Source of the DNA: a virus
Reading direction: 5' to 3' (one strand)
DNA: 20,134 bases
IMG/VR virus record: IMGVR_UViG_3300025383_000137
Span: 1-20,134 of that record
The stretch's first letter is position 1, and every line of letters starts with the position of its first letter. A model generated the notes under the pieces. That model was not told the origin of the DNA. It saw only the letters and a program-made list of their open reading frames with translations, and searched no databases. Made by a program: the position numbers and the translations under genes. Below are positions 7,725 to 14,793 of the stretch, piece after piece.

Positions 7725-9275
7725 ATGGCACGATATAATACAATAAGTTCAACAAATTCAGTAACAGGCGGTAGTACAATCACCACTCCTGCTAGCGGTT
7801 TGTTGACTACACTAACTGGATCAGGCACGGTAACAATACCTAATCCAGTATATTATACTGGGCAAAATCAAAGTTTTTATAATAGTACTGCTAGTGCTAT
7901 AACATTGTCAACTCCAAGCGGAATATTTAATGGCCCAGGTGCTGGAGCATCTAGTACACTGTCGTTAGCTGCCGGAGCAATTGTCACAATAGTCAGTGAT
8001 GGTACAAACTATATTGCACAAGATTGGTTAGGAGGTGTAGTTGTAACCACTGCTATTACTGCTAGTTCTGGTACTCTTAATAGTGTTAATATCGGAGCCA
8101 CAACACCAGGCACAGGTGCATTCACTACGTTGTCAGCAAGCAGTACTACAACACTAGCTGGAGGAAGTGCTAGCGGTATATTTACATTCAGTAGTCTTCA
8201 AACCAGTAATGCATCTAACAATGGTGCAGTTGTAATTACTGGCGGGCTCGGAGTTGGCGGCTCTCAATATACTGGCGGAACAATTAACGGCAGTAACGGC
8301 ATATATGTTGGTAAAAACTATTCAGGACTTGGTGCAGGCAATGCTCTAGCAACATTTTACGGAGTAGATAGCGGCGTAAGCAATACTGGTATTAGTATTA
8401 CAACAAAAGGTTCTACTAGTTTGTATGACACTGGATCATATCCGTTACAAGTTTGGGTAAATGGTACAGCAATCGCTAGCTTTAGAGGCGATGGTAATGT
8501 TGGTATAGGTACGACAAGTCCTAGCGATTTATTCACAATAGATAACGGCAGTGCAAGTAATACAACTGGTCTTACTCTTGCAAGTAGTGGAACAACTGAT
8601 GCTAGGATTTATGCTAATGGCGGTAATTTAGTATTCAATAGTTTAAGAACTAATCCAATATATTGGCAAATTAATAGTAGTACCCAGATGACGTTAAGCG
8701 GTAGTGGATCCTTAGGTATAGGAAATACTACACCTGGATATAAGTTAGATGTTGGTATACTTAGCGGCAGTCCTCAAAGTGCTACAGCCGGAGCTAGCGG
8801 ATCTATAAGAAACTCTAGTCCAGCAGATAGTTCTCCTTACACCCAAGCACGTATCACAATCTACGGAGATACTTCTGTAGATACTGGAAATTGGGCATAT
8901 TTAGGCTATGGGTCCGATGCTGTTATGAGAATAGTCTTTGCTAAAACAGGATCTACAGCCGGACAACTTAGTTTTGGCACAAGTAGTGCAACTAATGGTA
9001 CCGGTACATATACAGAATTTTTAAGGATGAATAATAGTGGACAACTTGGAATAGGAAAAACTCCAAGTTATCCTTTGCATGTTAATGGAACTATTGCAGG
9101 CACTGCAATTTTAACAGGTGACATTGAAATGAACAATACTGATCCTAATTTGCCTGCAAATGAAGTAGACGGAACAAAAGGTCATTGGGTTTTGCAAGAA
9201 GGTGATGAAAATTTATTTTTAATTAATAGAATCACCGGAAAAAAATATAAATTTAATATAACGGAGGTGATTTAA
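7725..9275 (+). CDS. Tail fibre protein 4 (516 aa)
   Basis: The N-terminal module occupies residues 1-104 (7725-8036; MARYNTISSTNSV ... SDGTNYIAQDWLGG). The shaft has an NIGATTPGTGAFTTLSASS repeat near residue 122 and three copies of the GIGxTxP motif, near 258 (VGIGTTSPSDLF), 329 (LGIGNTTPGYKLDV) and 441 (LGIGKTPSYPLHV). In many fibres that motif sits before an S74 domain. Here the protein instead ends with GHWVLQEGDENLFLINRITG and KKYKFNITEVI, a complete-looking C-terminus that I have seen in other phage fibres. The S74 domain is encoded separately by the overlapping next gene, whose strong Shine-Dalgarno sequence lies inside this gene's last codons. TTAAATA at 7714-7720 precedes the ATG. 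Confidence 0.8.
   Translation: MARYNTISSTNSVTGGSTITTPASGLLTTLTGSGTVTIPNPVYYTGQNQSFYNSTASAITLSTPSGIFNGPGAGASSTLSLAAGAIVTIVSDGTNYIAQDWLGGVVVTTAITASSGTLNSVNIGATTPGTGAFTTLSASSTTTLAGGSASGIFTFSSLQTSNASNNGAVVITGGLGVGGSQYTGGTINGSNGIYVGKNYSGLGAGNALATFYGVDSGVSNTGISITTKGSTSLYDTGSYPLQVWVNGTAIASFRGDGNVGIGTTSPSDLFTIDNGSASNTTGLTLASSGTTDARIYANGGNLVFNSLRTNPIYWQINSSTQMTLSGSGSLGIGNTTPGYKLDVGILSGSPQSATAGASGSIRNSSPADSSPYTQARITIYGDTSVDTGNWAYLGYGSDAVMRIVFAKTGSTAGQLSFGTSSATNGTGTYTEFLRMNNSGQLGIGKTPSYPLHVNGTIAGTAILTGDIEMNNTDPNLPANEVDGTKGHWVLQEGDENLFLINRITGKKYKFNITEVI
9263..9270 (+). promoter_or_regulatory. Strong Shine-Dalgarno sequence for the stand-alone S74 gene
   Basis: The eight bases GGAGGTGA are a perfect complement to the usual 16S rRNA 3' end and lie four bases before the ATG at 9275. 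They are within the final codons of fibre 4. This is the strongest ribosome-binding site in the window, in contrast with the fibre genes, which have none. Confidence 0.85.
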
Positions 9276-9898
9276 TGTCATTTTTAGGAGACGATGGCGG
9301 CTATTCACTGCATGGATGGAGTGGCGATAATCATCATAGAGCAAATTTTAGAGGAACATTTGATGCAACTGGTGCTTCTCCTTCGGCTAGCGATCTTTGT
9401 ACTTTTCGAGAATATGCTGGTGGTAGCACAACTAACAGTCCCTTTCAATTTATGCAAGGCGGTACTAGCCAGATTTTTACAGTAACATTAGGTGCTACAA
9501 GTTGGATTAAAACTAACTTAGGTATAGGTACCCAAAGTCCTAGTTATAATTTGCATGTAGTTGGAACTATGTATGCAAGTGGTTCTAGTCAAGATTATAA
9601 AATTAATATTAAAGACTATAAATTAGATCCTGGATTAATAGATGCATTGAGACCAGTAGAGTATAATTATAAAGAAGAATGGAAACATTTAGGAAAAAAT
9701 CTAGTTAGCGGGAGACAAATCGGATTAATAGCGGAAGAAGTAGTTAAAGTAGCTCCAGATTTGGCTATTACTGTTAAAGAATTAGACAAAACTGTAGTAA
9801 GAAATGTAGATTATGAAAAATTAACTGTAGTTTTACTTGCAGAAGTTCAGGAGTTAAGAAAACGAGTAGCAGAATTGGAAAGAAAAAATGGATTATAA
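9275..9898 (+). CDS. Stand-alone chaperone-of-endosialidase (peptidase S74) protein
   Basis: This 207-residue protein lacks the fibre N-terminal module. Residues 1-100 are a short beta region ending in the fibre-type motif LGIGTQSPSYNLHVVGT. From residue 104 it is an S74 domain: SSQDYKINI aligns with the usual S-D-x-x-L-K-T-N-I, placing the nucleophile-like Ser at 104 and the Lys at 109. After it come ALRPVEYNYKEEW, then QIGLIAEEVVKVAPDLA, and a C-terminal coiled coil (EVQELRKRVAELERK). Known S74 domains act in cis at the end of fibres, assist trimerisation and release themselves. Here the cargo is only ~100 residues, so it could be a miniature fibre or tip that matures itself, or a chaperone acting in trans on fibre 4. 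The ATG overlaps the fibre 4 stop (TAATG). Confidence 0.82.
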   Translation: MSFLGDDGGYSLHGWSGDNHHRANFRGTFDATGASPSASDLCTFREYAGGSTTNSPFQFMQGGTSQIFTVTLGATSWIKTNLGIGTQSPSYNLHVVGTMYASGSSQDYKINIKDYKLDPGLIDALRPVEYNYKEEWKHLGKNLVSGRQIGLIAEEVVKVAPDLAITVKELDKTVVRNVDYEKLTVVLLAEVQELRKRVAELERKNGL

Positions 9899-10253
9899 GC
9901 TAATAAGAAAAAATGATCTAGATCAAGTTTATCTAATGGTTGGAGATACTATTCATACCGTAATAGATAAAGCTTCTGCCGATTATAAATTTTTTGAACA
10001 ATGGATGGCCGAAGGTAATACTCCACAGCCGGCAGATTTAGTTCCAGCAATAACACAGCTTCGTTGGCGTAGAAATGACTTGTTACGCCACTGCGATATT
10101 CCATGGGGATTAGCTGACTATAGTCATCCTAACAAAAACGCCTGGTTAGAGTACAGGCAAGCATTAAGAGATTTACCAGCAAATTCTCAACCAGAATTAG
10201 ATGAAAATGAAAGATTGACCAATGTAGTTTGGCCAACTCCTCCAGGAAATTAA
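9888..10253 (+). CDS. Tail-fibre assembly-like protein (phage tail assembly chaperone, Phage_tail_APC-like)
   Basis: The gene overlaps the end of the S74 gene by 11 bases. The N-terminal half (DYKLIRKNDLDQVYLMVGD ... DYKFFEQWMAEGNTPQPAD) is generic. The C-terminal half has the hallmark of the short tail-assembly proteins grouped as Phage_tail_APC (PF16778, assigned from memory): RWRRNDLLRHCDIPW, then a loop with Asp, then WLEYRQALRDLPA. Such proteins are typically encoded directly after a fibre gene and assist fibre assembly or attachment. The 121-residue length fits. A weak GGAAAG at 9877-9882 precedes the ATG, so translation probably depends on the overlap. The family assignment is fairly sure; the function is known only by analogy. 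Confidence 0.76.
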   Translation: MDYKLIRKNDLDQVYLMVGDTIHTVIDKASADYKFFEQWMAEGNTPQPADLVPAITQLRWRRNDLLRHCDIPWGLADYSHPNKNAWLEYRQALRDLPANSQPELDENERLTNVVWPTPPGN

Positions 10254-10256
10254 TAC

Positions 10257-10263
10257 TTAAATA
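10257..10263 (+). promoter_or_regulatory. TTAAATA element before fibre 5
   Basis: The element lies four bases before the ATG and outside the upstream coding sequence (stop at 10251-10253). Its presence is therefore not forced by a stop codon or coding constraint. Confidence 0.35.
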
Positions 10264-10267
10264 CATT

Positions 10268-12169
10268 ATGGCACGATATAATACAGTCAGTACAACTAGT
10301 TCAGTAGCAGGAGGTAGTACAATTACTACACCTAGCAGTGGTTTGCTGACCACGTTAACTGGTAGCGGAACTGTAACTGTGCCAAATCCAGTTTACTATA
10401 CTGGTCAGACACAATCATACTACAATTCAACTGGTAGTGCTATTATATTAAGCACACCTAGTGGTGTTATAAATGGCCCTGGATTAGGCGGCGGTGCAAA
10501 TACTCTATCATTACCTGCTGGATCTATCATAACATTAATCAGCGATGGAACAAATTATTTGACACAAGATTGGTTAGGCGGAAATGTTAGTGCTTCAACA
10601 TTAAGTGCAACATCTTCAGTTAACCTAAGCCCAGGTACAGGATCGGTGACAATAAGTCCTAGTAGTGCTGGTACAATTAATAATATGAGTATAGGTGCTA
10701 GTACAGCAAGTACAGGTGCATTCACTACATTATCTGCAAGTAGTACAGTAACTTTATCACCATTAAATACTAATGTAGTTATTCAACCAAGTGGAACAGG
10801 TGTAGTTACTATTAAATCAGCAGCCGCTGGTACTATAGATAATATGGCCATTGGATCTACTACTGCCAGTACTGGTGCATTTACATCTCTATCAACAACT
10901 ACAACAGCTACTATTGGAACAAGTGCTACAATTACAACCACAGCAACGATAGGAACTACAACTGCTAGTACTATGAGTCCTACAGCATTTGCCTATAGTG
11001 GTGCTGCCAATGTGTCAGCTGGTGCTTGGGAAACTAGCTCAGGATTACTTGTTGGTAAAGCTGTTAATAATGGAGATACAAGTGTTTTTATTGGAACAGA
11101 TAACGGTTCTACTAGATACGGTTGGATTGGGGCTGTTAATAAAAGTGTAGCTTATACAACATTAGCAATTAATCCCTCAGGTACTGGTAATGTATCTATT
11201 GGTAGCACTACAGCTAATGTAAGTTTAGATATTTCAAATCGTACTGATGCACTTGCATTGCCTCGAGGAAATACTGCACAACGTCCTGGTAGTCCAGTTG
11301 CTGGCTACATGCGTATGAATACACAAACTAGTTATGCAGAATTTTATAATGGTTCAGCATGGCAAAGTATTGCTGGGCCTTATACAGTAACATATCTAGT
11401 AGTAGCAGGTGGCGGTGGTGGAGGAACTAATGGTCCAGGGCCTGGTTATGGTTCTGGCGGTGGTGCGGGTGGTGCATTAACTGGAACATTCTTAGCTACT
11501 CCAGGACAATCATATACAATTACAGTTGGAAATGGAGGATCTTATCCGGCTAATTCCAGTTCAACCGGTACTAACGGAGGTGCGTCAAGCATCAGCGGTG
11601 GAACAGTTTCAGTTAGTGCCGTTGGTGGCGGCGGTGGCGCAAGTCCTAGTAGCTTGGTTGGACAACCTGGTGGATCTGGTGGTGGCGCTGGAGCAACAGC
11701 CGCTGGCGCTGGATCAGGAACTGCTGGACAAGGTAATCCGGGTGGAAATACCACTGGTCCTGGTAATGGTGGAGGTGGATGGGGAACTGCTGGTAATGCA
11801 GGTATTGGCGGAACTTATGCAGGCGGTGATGGCCAATCTAGTTCTATTACAGGATCTGGAACATACTACGCAGGCGGAGGAGGAGCTGGTGGTCCAACTA
11901 CTCAATATCCTGGCGGCTTAGGTGGCGGAGGAGCTGGTGGCGGAAACGTAACAGCTTATGCTCCTCCAGGTAGTGCTAATACTGGCGGCGGTGGCGGCGG
12001 TGGCGGCGCTCCATCACCATATTACGGCGGAAACGGCGGAACAGGAGTGGTAATTCTATCTTATGCTTCAGCTAGCCAATTGGGATCCGGTGGAAATGTA
12101 ACTTCATATACTTCGGGTGTAAAATACCAAGTTCATACGTTCACAAGTTCAGGTACTTATACTGCTTAG
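10268..12169 (+). CDS. Tail fibre protein 5 with glycine-rich adhesin C-terminus
   Basis: The start is placed at the ATG at 10268, because the conserved module begins MARYNTVSTTSSV exactly there. An in-frame TTG start 39 bases upstream (10229) would overlap the previous gene and add unrelated residues. The protein is 633 residues. Residues 1-105 (10268-10582) are the shared module. Two tandem shaft repeats follow (about 118-207), each ending in GTI-N/D-NM-S/A-IG plus STASTGAFT. LPRGNTAQRPGSPVAGYMRMN and EFYNGSAW lie near 338-365. From about 376 the sequence is a glycine-rich domain (YLVVAGGGGGG ... GGTGVVILSY), like the Gly-rich domains at the ends of many phage fibres. In the T-even-like phage S16, a glycine-rich adhesin of this general composition forms packed polyglycine helices with variable receptor-binding loops; that this is a homologous fold is inference. 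Confidence 0.84.
   Translation: MARYNTVSTTSSVAGGSTITTPSSGLLTTLTGSGTVTVPNPVYYTGQTQSYYNSTGSAIILSTPSGVINGPGLGGGANTLSLPAGSIITLISDGTNYLTQDWLGGNVSASTLSATSSVNLSPGTGSVTISPSSAGTINNMSIGASTASTGAFTTLSASSTVTLSPLNTNVVIQPSGTGVVTIKSAAAGTIDNMAIGSTTASTGAFTSLSTTTTATIGTSATITTTATIGTTTASTMSPTAFAYSGAANVSAGAWETSSGLLVGKAVNNGDTSVFIGTDNGSTRYGWIGAVNKSVAYTTLAINPSGTGNVSIGSTTANVSLDISNRTDALALPRGNTAQRPGSPVAGYMRMNTQTSYAEFYNGSAWQSIAGPYTVTYLVVAGGGGGGTNGPGPGYGSGGGAGGALTGTFLATPGQSYTITVGNGGSYPANSSSTGTNGGASSISGGTVSVSAVGGGGGASPSSLVGQPGGSGGGAGATAAGAGSGTAGQGNPGGNTTGPGNGGGGWGTAGNAGIGGTYAGGDGQSSSITGSGTYYAGGGGAGGPTTQYPGGLGGGGAGGGNVTAYAPPGSANTGGGGGGGGAPSPYYGGNGGTGVVILSYASASQLGSGGNVTSYTSGVKYQVHTFTSSGTYTA
10621..10890 (+). repeat. Tandem shaft repeat in fibre 5 (two units)
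   Basis: Two diverged units of about 120-140 bases lie side by side, roughly 10621-10740 and 10754-10890. Each encodes a V-(T/V)-I-x-P phrase, then Ala-Gly-Thr-Ile, Asn-Met, an (A/S)IG step and STASTGAFT. Single units occur in fibres 2, 3 and 6. The repeat most likely sets shaft length in a trimeric beta-structured fibre. Confidence 0.6.
11984..12007 (+). repeat. In-frame GGC/GGT triplet tract (eight Gly codons)
   Basis: The tract is GGCGGCGGT repeated 2.7 times without interruption, encoding Gly 573-580 of fibre 5. It is the most GC-rich and lowest-complexity stretch of the window. Slippage in 3- or 9-base steps would change loop length without breaking the frame. Confidence 0.8.
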
Positions 12170-12199
12170 TGCATACATACTAAACATCGGAAAAATTAC

Positions 12200-12829
12200 A
12201 TGAACACAATAATAGAAGGATCAACAGTACAAAGCGAAACTCCAGGTGCCGCTTGGCTACTCAAAGCAGATGCTGTCCAAAATTGGACTTACTGGGACAA
12301 TGCGTTTACTCCAGAAGAATGTGAAAAAATTATAGAAATTGGTAACAGCAAAATTCTTAAATCAGCAGTAGTTGGCGCCAAAGACGGTGGACTTGAAAAA
12401 AATACAGTTATAAGAGACAGTAAGATTGCATGGCTATACGGCAGCGATAATATGGAATGGGTCTTTCGTAGAATGACTGATATTATTAACAGTTTAAATA
12501 CTCAGTATTTTAATTTTGAATTAACAGGGTTTTGTGAAGGTTTTCAGTTTACCAAATATGAAGCTCCTAGCGGTAACTATGGCATGCATATTGATCGAAT
12601 GATTGGACACATGGTTAGAAAGTTATCCATTACTATACAATTAAGCGATCCTGAAAGTTATAAAGGTGGAGATCTTGCTATTCAAATTGGTATGACTCCA
12701 GAATTAATGAAGCGAGAACAAGGACATGTGGTTGTATTTCCTAGTTATGTACTACATGAAGTACAACCGGTAACCGAAGGAACAAGATATAGTTTAGTAG
12801 CTTGGATCAATGGTCCAGCTTTTAAATAG
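12200..12829 (+). CDS. 2-oxoglutarate/Fe(II)-dependent dioxygenase (PKHD/prolyl-hydroxylase-like)
   Basis: This 209-residue enzyme has the full set of double-stranded beta-helix markers: iron ligands H130 and D132 in GMHIDRM, the distal ligand H186 in VLHEVQPV, and R196 in GTRYSLVAW, which should bind the 2-oxoglutarate carboxylate. GGDLAIQIG and VVVFPSYVLHEV match the usual beta strands. Such enzymes hydroxylate amino-acid side chains, bases or small molecules while oxidising 2-oxoglutarate to succinate and CO2. The substrate cannot be told from sequence. Its closest relative in the window is the minus-strand enzyme at 19271, which shares the H-x-D...H...GTRYS ending. It lies 30 bases after the Gly-rich fibre and just before the Trp-rich 124-residue protein, so a virion protein is one possible target (inference). 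Confidence 0.85.
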   Translation: MNTIIEGSTVQSETPGAAWLLKADAVQNWTYWDNAFTPEECEKIIEIGNSKILKSAVVGAKDGGLEKNTVIRDSKIAWLYGSDNMEWVFRRMTDIINSLNTQYFNFELTGFCEGFQFTKYEAPSGNYGMHIDRMIGHMVRKLSITIQLSDPESYKGGDLAIQIGMTPELMKREQGHVVVFPSYVLHEVQPVTEGTRYSLVAWINGPAFK

Positions 12830-12837
12830 GAGATATA

Positions 12838-13212
12838 ATGGGATCTTATGTTAAAGTTTTAAATGGCGTTGTAGTTGAAAGTATAAAAGCCGAGCCTGAT
12901 TTTTTTAGAACTTTTCAAGATAATAGTCCAGGAGAATGGATACAAACTAGTTACAACACTAGGGGCGGTATACATTATGGACCAGATGGAAAACCTGACG
13001 GAGGCATAGCTTTAAGAGGTAACTATGCCGGTATAGGCATGATTTATGATAGTAAACATGATGTGTTTTATCATCCGCAACCTTATCCTAGTTGGACATT
13101 AGATACCAATACTTGGTCTTGGCAACCACCAGCTCCGTGGCCAGAAGATCCAAATCAGCCTTGGGTGTGGGACGAATCTACAAAATCTTGGAAGCTGGAA
13201 GAAGTTAAATAA
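12838..13212 (+). CDS. Conserved marine-phage protein with Trp-rich C-terminus (124 aa, function unknown)
   Basis: The protein begins YVKVLNGVVVESIKAEPDFF and continues with PGEWIQTSYNTRGGIHYGPDG. I recall this arrangement from uncharacterised proteins in the structural regions of marine myophages. The C-terminal 45 residues contain seven of its eight Trp, in two imperfect repeats of the form W-x-x-(D)-x-x-T-x-x-W (SWTLDTNTWSW, VWDESTKSWKL) separated by Pro-rich sequence. It has no catalytic motif. AGGAG at 12828-12832 lies five bases before the ATG and overlaps the TAG of the oxygenase gene, indicating coupled expression. It is probably a minor virion or fibre-associated component; this is inferred from context. 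Confidence 0.7.
   Translation: MGSYVKVLNGVVVESIKAEPDFFRTFQDNSPGEWIQTSYNTRGGIHYGPDGKPDGGIALRGNYAGIGMIYDSKHDVFYHPQPYPSWTLDTNTWSWQPPAPWPEDPNQPWVWDESTKSWKLEEVK
13205..13211 (+). promoter_or_regulatory. TTAAATA element before fibre 6
   Basis: The element lies four bases before the ATG and forms the last codons (GTT AAA TAA) of the Trp-rich protein gene. Confidence 0.35.
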
Positions 13213-13215
13213 CAT

Positions 13216-14793
13216 ATGGCACGATATAATACAGTCAGTACAACCGGATCAGTAGCAGGTGGCAATTCAATTGCTACACCTTATAGCGGATTACTGACTA
13301 CATTAACCGGATCGGGTACTGTTACACTTCCTAATCCTACTTACTATGCTGGTCAAACACAAACTTATTACAATTCAACCGGAGCTAATATTGTATTAAA
13401 CACACCTAGTGGTGTGTTTAATGGCCCGGGTGCAAGTAGTTCTAGCAACATTACTTTACCAGCAGGTTCAATAATCACAATAAGCAGTGATGCAACTAAT
13501 TATCTTGTTGAAAGTTGGTTAGGAGGCAATAGTGTTGCAGTAACATTAACTGCTTCTGGATCAGTAACTTTAAATCCATCAAACAGCAGTATTAGTCTAC
13601 AGCCAACTGGAACTGGTACAGTTAATATAGCACCTGGAACTGCTGGTACTATAGATAACATGGCTATTGGCGCAACTACTAGATCAACTGGTGCATTTAC
13701 TACATTAACAGCTAATGGCGCAACAACACTAACTAGTAATGGAGCCGCAAGTGCTTATAATACATCCGGTGCCGCATTGCTAGTCGGCGGCGGCGTTGGT
13801 ATTGCAGGAGCAGTTTATACAAATAGCACAGCTACATTTGCCAATACACTTACTGTAAGTTCAGGTGGAGCAGTTGTAACTGGCAATTCTTCTGTTACTG
13901 GTACACTTCAAACTACCGGATTGAATACTATTACAGTTACATCTAGTACTTCTACACTAGCAGGAACACATATTCAATTGACTAATCCTAGCGGATCACA
14001 GATAGTAATAGGTGCTAGTTTTAATAGTGTAAACAAAGGTAGTTTGAGATTTGATACTTCAGGTAATGTTATTTTAAATGCCACTAGCGGTAATTTTTAT
14101 TTTAATAATGATACTAGTCCGATTAGTATTAATTTAATTAACGGCAGTACTACATTCTTATCAACTAGTGGAAGTAATGGTATAAGTGTTCCAGGTACAG
14201 TTTCTGCTGGAACTTTTAGTGGATCAGGTGCAAGTTTAACTGGAACTGGTAGTAGCTTTACTGCTGGAGCAGTAACTAACGGTGTTTATACTAACACTGG
14301 TAACACATTTACACAATTCGGCGGTGTTAACAGTAATTATGCTAAGTCGGGATCAATTTTAATTCCAATGCAGTTGCACAACTCAGCAACAGGCCAAGGC
14401 TTAGGCGTTCCGACAACTATCAGTCCAGGTTCAGAACAGTATTTTAATGCGCTTGGAAATATGAGTTGGCCGCAAGGCAGTCGTGTTCGTCTGTGGTTAG
14501 TTGTTAACGTACAAGGTTCACCTGATATAACTGAAAATACTACATTAAATATACACATTAATGCAATCGGATCTGCCACACCATACGATAGCGGATTTAA
14601 ACTAAGTAATTGGACAGTATATGGTAGAGATTGGGGCGATAATTATCAAGATCATAATATTAGTCCAATGTTTTATATGGGAAATAATAACTACGGTTTA
14701 TATATTAAAAATACCGGAAGTACTAATTATGTTCAAATATTTGGATACGGCTTTATAGCCGAACCTCCAGATGGTTATGTATCTTCAGGCTAA
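13216..14793 (+). CDS. Tail fibre protein 6 (525 aa)
   Basis: This is the last of the six paralogues. The module at residues 1-104 (13216-13527) ends SDATNYLVESWLGG. A shaft repeat lies at about 115-165 (NPSNSSISLQPTGTG ... TIDNMAIGATTRSTGAFTT), followed by AAALLVGGGVGIAGAVYT, a phrase that also occurs in fibres 3 and 4. The C-terminal ~150 residues (from about 377, SGSILIPMQLHNSATGQG) form a beta-rich domain with many Trp, Tyr and Asn; it resembles none of the other five tips and I do not recognise it. No S74 domain is present. The first 29 bases are identical to those of fibres 3 and 5. TTAAATA (13205-13211) lies just before the ATG. Confidence 0.8.
   Translation: MARYNTVSTTGSVAGGNSIATPYSGLLTTLTGSGTVTLPNPTYYAGQTQTYYNSTGANIVLNTPSGVFNGPGASSSSNITLPAGSIITISSDATNYLVESWLGGNSVAVTLTASGSVTLNPSNSSISLQPTGTGTVNIAPGTAGTIDNMAIGATTRSTGAFTTLTANGATTLTSNGAASAYNTSGAALLVGGGVGIAGAVYTNSTATFANTLTVSSGGAVVTGNSSVTGTLQTTGLNTITVTSSTSTLAGTHIQLTNPSGSQIVIGASFNSVNKGSLRFDTSGNVILNATSGNFYFNNDTSPISINLINGSTTFLSTSGSNGISVPGTVSAGTFSGSGASLTGTGSSFTAGAVTNGVYTNTGNTFTQFGGVNSNYAKSGSILIPMQLHNSATGQGLGVPTTISPGSEQYFNALGNMSWPQGSRVRLWLVVNVQGSPDITENTTLNIHINAIGSATPYDSGFKLSNWTVYGRDWGDNYQDHNISPMFYMGNNNYGLYIKNTGSTNYVQIFGYGFIAEPPDGYVSSG

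Noticed and set aside
9246-9253. TATAAATT as a T4-like late promoter for the S74 gene
   Set aside because: The same octamer-like string occurs within coding sequence elsewhere (for example near 9985), as expected in AT-rich DNA; there is no independent support.
9100-9400. Fibre 4 and the S74 gene as one gene broken by a frameshift or premature stop
   Set aside because: Fibre 4 ends with a complete typical C-terminus (INRITG...KFNITEV), and the S74 gene has a perfect Shine-Dalgarno sequence and its own start; both look intentional.
10229-10267. An upstream TTG start extending fibre 5 by 13 residues
   Set aside because: The shared module begins precisely at the ATG at 10268 in line with the other five fibres, and the extension would overlap the previous gene with unrelated sequence.
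7640-10353. Similar antisense open frames at 7640-7828 and 10129-10353 that look like a duplicated minus-strand gene pair
   Set aside because: They mirror the conserved fibre module on the opposite strand; their similarity follows from the duplicated sense DNA, and they have no ribosome-binding site or recognisable domain.
11526-11921. Long alternative-frame and antisense open frames inside the glycine-rich region
   Set aside because: GGN-rich DNA lacks stop codons in other frames. The products are low-complexity Val/Leu/Ala or Pro/Ser runs, and the sense frame matches known Gly-rich fibre ends.
851-14793. A diversity-generating retroelement acting on fibre tips
   Set aside because: No reverse transcriptase gene, template repeat or adenine-biased variable repeat pair is visible in the window.
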